Assembly: GCA_032622095.1 (NCBI GenBank) | Contig: CP136064.1 | Coordinates: forward strand, 50,290,073 to 50,354,072 | Direction of reading: 5' to 3' | DNA length: 64,000 nt | DNA from: Siphonodentalium dalli | Taxonomy: Eukaryota; Mollusca; Scaphopoda; Gadilida; Siphonodentaliidae | Shown: piece by piece, positions 56,912 to 64,000 of the stretch | Layout: every line of letters starts with the position of its first letter | How positions within the stretch are numbered: position 1 is the first letter of the stretch | Translations under genes and position numbers: made by a program | The notes under the pieces: generated by a model | What the model was told of the DNA's origin: nothing | The model's database searches: none | What the model saw: only the letters and a program-made list of their open reading frames with translations

Positions 56912-56994
56912 CCCTTTCAGTGCCAAGTCCGATTTTTGAAAAATGATCAAGGAAATATGGGTTGATACAAAAATCGGACTTGGCACTGAAAGGG
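56912..56994. mobile_element. Minimal 83-bp family C element
   Basis: TTAA 56908-56911 and 56995-56998. The ends are perfect inverted repeats for 27 nt, beginning CCCTTTCAGTGCCAAGTCCG. Centre about 29 nt, no hairpin module. Confidence 0.95.
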
Positions 56995-56998
56995 TTAA

Positions 56999-57555
56999 GT
57001 CCTAGAATTGTCTGTATTGAAATATTTCATTATATATGAATTGATTTGACTTACATGCAATGCTATTAACTCTTTAATATTAATAATACATGTATTGATT
57101 TTTTATCCTTACCAAAGCAAAATTAATATAACAAATTTGCTGCAGATGTTTCTGGTTGTGTATTATTCCACTGAGAAATCTCTAATACAAATGTCAATGC
57201 AATGGAAAATTTTGTTGCAATTTAACAATTGCCATAATTAGTTATGCGTATTTTTGGAAACCTGAAGTGTTTGTTTTTTACAGTGGTCATGAACACATGA
57301 ACATTACAAATTGTACAGGTATAACATATAAAGGGAAAAGATAGACCTACATGTACATGTAGATCATGTTTATTGAAGGGGATTGGACGCCAGCCATAAC
57401 ACAGACAAATGACAGGTGTCGGATACAAGGTTGAACTTCTATAGTATGTGTGCCAAACAGACATACTGGTATGATAGGGGGCTGATCGGATGTTGATCAG
57501 GGAAGTTGGGACACTTGTTCTGCATTTCAGGATGTCCCCAATGTTGTTGGAACTA
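56999..57555. other. Flank, nothing recognised
   Basis: No supported gene or element ends. Confidence 0.5.
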
Positions 57556-57757
57556 CAGTAATGCTCTAATTAATCAACTTCTTAACCACAGCAGAATTAT
57601 GGGTAACTTTTCAGGATTTAGTCGGAAATATGGCTTGTTGCCATTCATCAGTAAGAGCTTTCCGATGAATGGCAACAAGCCATATTTCCGAATAAATCCT
57701 GACAAGTTACCCATAATTCTGCTGTGGTTAAGGAGTCGATTAATTAGAGCATTACTG
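57556..57757. mobile_element. Family F TA-flanked palindromic MITE, full copy
   Basis: TA 57554-57555 and 57758-57759; ends CAGTAATGCTCTAATTAATC. The arms differ at several positions (atcaacttctt versus atcgactcctt inverted), unlike the copy at 10058. Confidence 0.92.
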
Positions 57758-57849
57758 TATATATATCATTATGTATACTATGGTATAGACATAAAAAAAA
57801 GTGCAAACTATGATTATATTCCTGAATATACGGTAACTAATGTTATCAT

Positions 57850-58070
57850 ACGGAAACCAAAATAATCTGCAAATTATGTATGTAAGTCAACAAGGACCAT
57901 AACTCTGTAAGAAATATGGGTAGACCACACCCATAATGTATTTTCAAGTGGGTGATCCATATACAAAATTTTATAACAATCAGATACATGTAACTAAAAC
58001 TAAACTTATCATCCGGAAACCAAAATAATTGACAAATTCTAAGTCGACTTAGAAGTCGACAAGGACTATA
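57850..58070. repeat. Family L repeat, left part, split by the TA element
   Basis: aaggaccataactctgtaag and cacccataatg, then atcatccggaaaccaaaata and gtcgacaaggactata. It continues after the insertion at 60569-60720 (actccggtaaaaatgggcag, cataccaaatg, atcatccggaaact, ggacggatgcacac). Confidence 0.82.
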
Positions 58071-60566
58071 CAGCACTGCTCAAATTAAGCGACATGTTTT
58101 AACGAGGTGTACATGCGTTAATACCGCGGTGCAATACCGCGACATACCGCCGATTCGCGGTTGCACTACCAGGCGCGTACCGGTACTACCGCGACGTTCA
58201 CGGTACCACCACACTGCCAGCGGTAACGAATGTTGGTAGCGCGGTGGCACGCGGTAATGCACCGCACAAATGCGGTGACATTACCGCTATGCGGTAGCAT
58301 TTTTGTAACGAGGTTAATGACAGGATTCGATGGTTGACCGTCAATCTTCCAAAATAGGACGGCCGTTCTCACGATCTCCGTCCATGATTTTGTACCGTGA
58401 CGTGTATTGTTAAAATATTGAAATAGATGAAAGCCGAGTATCGGGAAATAAGCCCATTATAACGGGCTTCCAGATTAAGTAAAGGTAAGTATAAGTTACT
58501 TTGAGAAAGTCATTTTTCAATTAATGTGAATATTAAAATATTACCATATTAAACATTTCTAGTCTCGTTTTATTGCCTAAAATTCCTATAAATGACACTA
58601 GTTTTAGACAGCTCGATAAATCCCGTATCTACAGTTTATATCAATGTTCAGATGTACGTGATCCCTAAATTGAATGATAACAACACTATTTAAATAGTCC
58701 CCAGAATAAATATCGTTATTGACATTCATTAACTGCAAATCACAAACACCATTTGTTCGTATAACGGGAATTATTGTCTTAGCAATAAAAGACACAAAGT
58801 GGAACTCCCATATATCCAGGAAAAAAACACATTCTGCGCAAAAGCACGTGTCACTGATTACGTCATACTGTAGCTGGCAGACTTTGTTAATATAGGGCAC
58901 GGGGAACTTAAATTAAGATGTCGTCATGTCTTTTTATAACTGGCCTCAATGGGTGAAATAAATATTTGTGTTTTGTTGATGGTGCTATTAGTAAAACTAC
59001 ACACGTGACGCGCGAATTTGCTATTTTGTGTTTTGGACACGTGTATTTCCATTACTTCAATGCGTCTGTTAGGCTTACATATTGCCCGCAGAAGGTAGTT
59101 CAGATATTTTTCGATCTATTTTGGTATTGCGAATAATATTATGTGCGAACCGCCACGTGGCTTTAAACAGACAAGTCTCATTCGATCTTTAAAATGTTGT
59201 GCACGTAATAGCTATTTATAAATATTTGTCGCACAAAAGTGAGACAAACGCTCTTTATTGCTACCGTATCGGGAATAAACTAACAAGGACTAAAACACAC
59301 CAATTCGATCACTTGAAATAATTATGTTACAATGTTAACCTCTGTATATAACCAAACAAACATATTTAGAGGTCAACTTTCCAACACCATGCATGTTTTC
59401 TTCCGAATAACGATTAGATAGGAATATCGGTATGTGATATAATTTATACTGCGACCCACCGAGAACTACAAGTGCACGCCCTCGCCAAAAGTTGCAATTT
59501 CACATCAAACGATGCCACCCGACACGCACTCGTGAGCTCAATGAATGTTCACGTAACAAAATCAAAGACTGATTTGACAACGTTGTGTCTTTCAATGTTT
59601 GGTGTTTTGCGTGTGACATTGGTGATGATATAACAACTTTACTTTGCTGCATGACATGTGACACGCTTTCTTAGTTATACATTTTATTCCCACCGACAAG
59701 AAATCTTCAGGCGCAAATGTTTGTAAATTGCTTTACTATTTCACGCATGCATACAATCATACGTCTTGGCGACAATATACTATTTACGCGCCGATTATGT
59801 TTGGCATATGAACAAAACTATAGATTTGAACGAATATGAATATTTCTGCAATGATCGCCGCCCTGGCCTCAAAGACTAAAATCGGACTCAGTGTTACTAA
59901 TGCACCGTCCCCGCTGGTTTCGACCTAATTCAGATAAATGGAGGATTTACTTTTCCCATTTTATAAGAAATTTAGATTTCGGAAACACAAACAAAACAAA
60001 AAATTCCGCATGAGTGGAAACCGATATAGGAATCGGGTGCGTAAATCATTTCACGATATGTAAGATAGATGCTAACAACAAAACTATTACTCCATCACGG
60101 TGTTTTGCGTAAGCCGTAAGCAACTATAGCTGAGTTAAAAAACCGCCAACGTGATGTACGTGTACATTTGTAATATGTTACATGTAAACCCGACATGTTC
60201 ATATGTAATCCGATTGCATTATTATTCATTTATATTCATTACGTATATATAATTACGTGCAGATTACAGGTATTCATTCAATACAAAAGTTATTCATAAA
60301 TATTTACCTACCGTGTGACGCCTTGTTTCAGTCGTGTTCTCTCCGCGGTGGAGGGCCGTTAGCGGTAATTTGAACGCGGTTACGAAAAAAATAACGCGGT
60401 GTATGGCGGTAACGAACACCAATAACGCGGTGACATGCGGTAACCAACGGTAAAAATACCGTACCAGTACCGCGGGTCAACCGCCCTCCGTCGCGGTATA
60501 GAATGATAACCGCGGTAGTTTGGTCCGTAACCTCGTTAAACAGGACGCTTACTGAGAGCATAGCTG
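58071..60566. mobile_element. 2.5-kb TA-flanked element with GC-rich subterminal repeats
   Basis: Left end CAGCACTGCTCAAATTAAGC; inverse of right end CAGCTATGCTCTCAGTAAGC; both continue into tttaacgagg. TA at 58069-58070 and 60567-60568. The interrupted family L unit (ggac-c/t-ata / actc) supports exact insertion at TA. About 150-200 bp at each end is packed with ggtaccgcg-like motifs (accgcggt, gcggtaa). Interior AT-rich, no transposase ORF. Confidence 0.85.
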
Positions 60567-60720
60567 TAACTCCGGTAAAAATGGGCAGACCTCACCCATG
60601 TTCGAACATGGCCTGTGCCCCTAACAAATAAGCTGACATACCAAATGTTGATTAATTTAATGAATTATTACTGAAGAGATCATCCGGAAACTATCTAGGA
60701 CGGATGCACACTTGGACACT

Positions 60721-62496
60721 GTCAGGGAGGATGACATTTATGAATGCGATTCTAAAATAGCAAGATGTGATGTGCAGCGTCATGGTTTCTAGTCCTGCTG
60801 CACCTACTGTGTAACAAGGTACATATCAGCACCTTCTTTTAACACAATTGGCAAACACAATCTCCAAAGGACGGTGTGACATCTGCTGTTTACAGCAGTT
60901 TACAGGAGTAAATATTGATAATTGCTTTGAGGGCCCCCAGCTGACATACTGACATAAAAAGTACTATAGGAAAGGAAATGTCATTGGAATGCAAACTAAT
61001 TACTACAGCAAAATAGAAAGTGAATTACCCACATTACATAGTCTGTGTGATCATGTGTGATGAGTAATTGTCATCAGAGAGATGACTGACAAATAAGAGT
61101 GTAGTCAGGGGCCCAGAGTGAGTGGGGGTGGGGGTTGGGAGCAGCAGCTGCCCCAATCGTCATTCATGAAAGGGTGGCATAGTGGACTTCTATGCTAGAG
61201 AAGGCAAGTTAATAGATGGAACATCAATGTTCACAAAGATCTGAGCTCGAGCCATAAACTCATTTTCATAATAATTACCATGTTTTTTACATCGTTCATA
61301 GAGCACATGAGTGTACATGTATTTTGCACTTATTCTTGACTCAAATTCATTAATTTGTTCCATATATTCTGGAGATGTTCCCATAAATGGCTGGATTTAG
61401 GTAAAGTCCCCCTTTAAACTTGGGTATCTTATTGGACTAATTGAACTTTTATCAGTAATTCCAATGTAATAGTAGTGTTTACATAACAAAGGTATGTTTC
61501 TAAACTTCACTGAAGAGTTGTAAATAATAAAAATAAAAACAATTTCCACCTATATTTTCCATGTTCTTCTTACTGACGAGGGTTTTTACAAACATTTATG
61601 TTGGTTTTGGAAATAACAATATTCTCTGAAGACAATGGAATAATGGAATTGAAACAAACATGAAATGTTAATAGAAATTACACCTATCAGTTTTATAATG
61701 AATTGGAAGTCAGATCAATAACAATCAGTCAAATTGTTTAAGTGCAAATTGCACTTATAACAAAAGAAAATTGTTATGACTGTTATTAAAAGACATATTA
61801 TAAACTTGTTCGGGTGCGTGAAACTGATAAATTAGTATTCAGGTGCTATGCCAACTGGGGGAATGTAGCATTCTACAATCATTGCTGAAAATCTCAAACA
61901 AATCGACAGTGTAACCGCTTCACAGAAAACATCATCTGAACTACACTCGATTGTAAATATTTACATCTTGATTTGCGACACAACTATTGGCGATAACATA
62001 AATAAAATGATTTCGCCATCGGGGGTCACTGCATTTAATGAATATATTAGAATGACGGTGTGTGTTGTCAATTTGGATAAAACATTTGTAAAAATAACTA
62101 CTGTGAGCAAGATTATTCTCCATTTCTTTTTGATCACCCTCCCCGAGTGTTTCACATCACTTTAATGCACTACTTGGCTAAAGGGTTGAATCCCAATTTA
62201 AAAATATGGCAATATGTGAGACTCCTATAAAGCAGTTAGGAGTAACTAAACTCCCAAGACAGTAAACTCAAGTTAATCCAGCTGCTTAAAATAGGTATCA
62301 GAAACATTTCCACTGCCAATATACCTATAACTCTGACTGAGACTGGGGTATAACAAAATAAATACATCAGATGATCATACTGGTATACAACACACTCAAA
62401 CCCAGTCAAGAGATCTCGTACCAGGTAGTATCACAATGGGTGTTTCTTTGATGCCAGGGAGCCATGTGTATTCTCATCATGTAAAGATTCACTTCT
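60721..62496. other. Flank, no gene; shares pieces with 24457-24806 and 550-625
   Basis: 61270-61410 resembles the right part of the element at 24457-24806 (cattttcataataattacc, cccataaatggctggattta). 61425-61500 resembles 550-625. No gene supported. Confidence 0.5.
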
Positions 62497-62504
62497 GTTA
62501 TGAT

Positions 62505-62757
62505 CAAGCCTTGAAATAGTGTGTCTGTCATTTGCAGAATGAGGTCCCAGAGGGTGAATTTAGTGATGCTACCCCGCATAGCGGGCTAGCATCACCAAAT
62601 TCACCCTCTGGGGACCTCATTCTGCTTACATCTCAGCAGAATGAGGTTCCCAGAGGGTGAATTTGGTGATGCTAGCCCGCTATGCGGGGGAGCATCACTA
62701 AATTCACCCTCTGGGAACCTCATTCTGCAAATAACAGACACACTATTTCAAGACTTG
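62505..62757. mobile_element. hAT-like double-hairpin element (family I), intact
   Basis: Flanked by GTTATGAT at 62497-62504 and 62758-62765. Ends CAAGCCTTGAAATAGTGTGT and inverse CAAGTCTTGAAATAGTGTGT, about 40 nt. Between them lie two hairpins, each agaatgaggt...acctcattct with its own gcgggct/agcccgc tip, separated by cttacatctcag. 253 bp, no ORF. Confidence 0.92.
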
Positions 62758-63169
62758 GTTATGATCAGCCATAAGCATATCAACATGCCTGGAGTGCTGC
62801 ACTCTCCCCAAGACCACACATTAAATTATAACAGACCAAACAGCTCTAATTGAATCAAAAGCTAATTAAAAACTCTGATAGAAGCACTGCAAGCTCTTGA
62901 AGCTGATTTTTCTATGTACACTTCAGGATTATGAAGAATGGGTGTGGTATTTATGAATACAAATATTTGAAACCTAACTGACTCCCAAGTCAGTAATGAA
63001 TGGAAGTAATACGGACACCTAAGTTACACACTCATACAAATGTCTTATCACCAGCTTTTATACACAATTGTATCCAATCTTTACTATCGAAACTGAAGGA
63101 CAGTTTATACCTACAAGCTAGTCTACTTCACTCGAACATGAAATTCAAGGACCACACAAACCTTGTTAA

Positions 63170-63458
63170 CCCTTCCATGACTGGATCTAACTGAAATTTT
63201 GCGAAAAACCCTCCAATACATTTTTTTATATATGCAAGTCTCCCATAGGGAGCCTTGCATATATAAGAGAATGCGTTGGCCTAACAATATTTACATTGAC
63301 CTTGTAATCCAGTGCATTCTCTTATATATGGGAGACTCGCATATATATACATGTATAGGGAGACTCGCATATATATATAGGGAGACACGCATATATACGA
63401 GAAGGCACTGGCACAGGATCTTTAATACTGCACCAGCACAGCTCCCATCATGAAAGGG
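63170..63458. mobile_element. Family A TTAA element with expanded half-hairpin
   Basis: TTAA 63166-63169 and 63459-63462; ends CCCTTCCATGACTGG and catcatgaaaggg. First hairpin normal. The second has its right half repeated three times as gggaga-c-t/a-cgcatatata units. Confidence 0.9.
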
Positions 63459-63616
63459 TTAAGGACTATAATATTTACACATTAAGCAAGATGGAATGAG
63501 AACTCAATACTTTCTGACAGAGACTGGAGTATTAAAAAAAAAAAAATACATCAGGTGATCAAGTCTCACATTCTGTTATCACTTGAATGTGGTTTCGCAC
63601 CACGTCACGTTCTCAG

Positions 63617-64000
63617 CAGGGTTGTCAATAGGTACTGGTACCGGTACCGTAACCGGCGGTAATCAGGAATTAAATCGGTACCGGTTCTGATGTCGAGTAC
63701 CGACGGTTCTCGGTACTGATTGTTGATTTATATTAATATACATCTTAACAAATATAAAGGGTTAATTAAGCAGCTCAACATCGCGCCAAACAAAACTGCG
63801 ATTGGTCATCGTGATATCGTTAATAACTTAGCACATTCAAACGTCAAAGGCACAGTATGCCGCACTATGACAACTTGTCACTAAATTGACAGAATGCATG
63901 CATTATGTAGGCGCTAATTGTGATAACTGTATTTCTTGGATGCGGATGCAATGCCGCCGGATGCAATTCTGCATGTACCGTTTCGCGGTATCAATGTATG
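63617..64000. mobile_element. Left end of a hAT-like element running off the window
   Basis: CAGGGTTGTCAATAGGTACT is a typical hAT terminus, followed by dense ggtaccggt/accggcggt motifs, similar in style to the ends of 58071-60566. Preceding bases gttctcag would be the 8-bp duplication if the other end matches. The right end is outside. Confidence 0.6.

Overview
The window is nuclear DNA from an animal: AT-rich, with GT-AG introns, very rich in small transposons, and almost without long open reading frames. The dispersed repeats (long arrays with ~160-bp core units, 'aagatggctgcc'-type and 'accataactctggcaa'-type repeats, a Ngaro/DIRS-type retroelement, an L2-like tail) suggest a marine invertebrate, most likely a bivalve or related mollusc. 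That placement is an inference from repeat style, not a database match.

One host gene was recognised. It lies on the minus strand and spans at least 2030-43429. Ten exons, all with GT-AG boundaries and mutually consistent reading phases, encode about 581 residues of a CLIP-170 (CLIP1/CLIP2)-type microtubule plus-end protein: a Ser/Pro/Thr-rich N-terminal piece, a first CAP-Gly domain, a linker, a second CAP-Gly domain split by an intron, a serine-rich segment, then coiled coil. The start codon was not found between 43430 and 64000. The 3' part (more coiled coil, any zinc knuckles) lies beyond position 1.

The introns and the 43.4-64 kb flank are mostly transposable elements. (1) Several families of small foldback elements sit at TTAA with CCCTTT... 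ends (called A, B, C, D here), plus a TTAA-flanked family with AGGYACG ends (H). A, B, C and a fifth family with unrelated ends (E) share a hairpin module, usually as an inverted pair. They are nested up to three deep (D contains C contains B at 2168-3078), and an empty site proves the insertion. (2) TA-flanked elements: a near-perfect 213-bp palindrome at 10058-10270 with relatives, and a 2.5-kb element at 58071-60566. (3) hAT-like elements with 8-bp duplications at 55487-56618, 62505-62757 and 11040-11567, and one entering the right edge at 63617. (4) At 14254-18741, a 5'-truncated LINE apparently interrupted by a Ngaro-type tyrosine-recombinase retrotransposon, which has lost its recombinase by an internal deletion fusing RT-RNase H to an SGNH-hydrolase tail. 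(5) Tandem arrays: a 241-bp satellite with a 482-bp higher-order period (33399-34872) and an array of alternating 155/164-bp units (47244-48996).

The most unusual material is the hairpin module shared by unrelated element ends. Its stem covaries between families while one mismatch stays fixed, and there are signs of cassette exchange, homogenisation between palindrome arms, and aberrant insertions that duplicate 16-19 bp of flank including TTAA. No tRNA, rRNA or CRISPR was seen.
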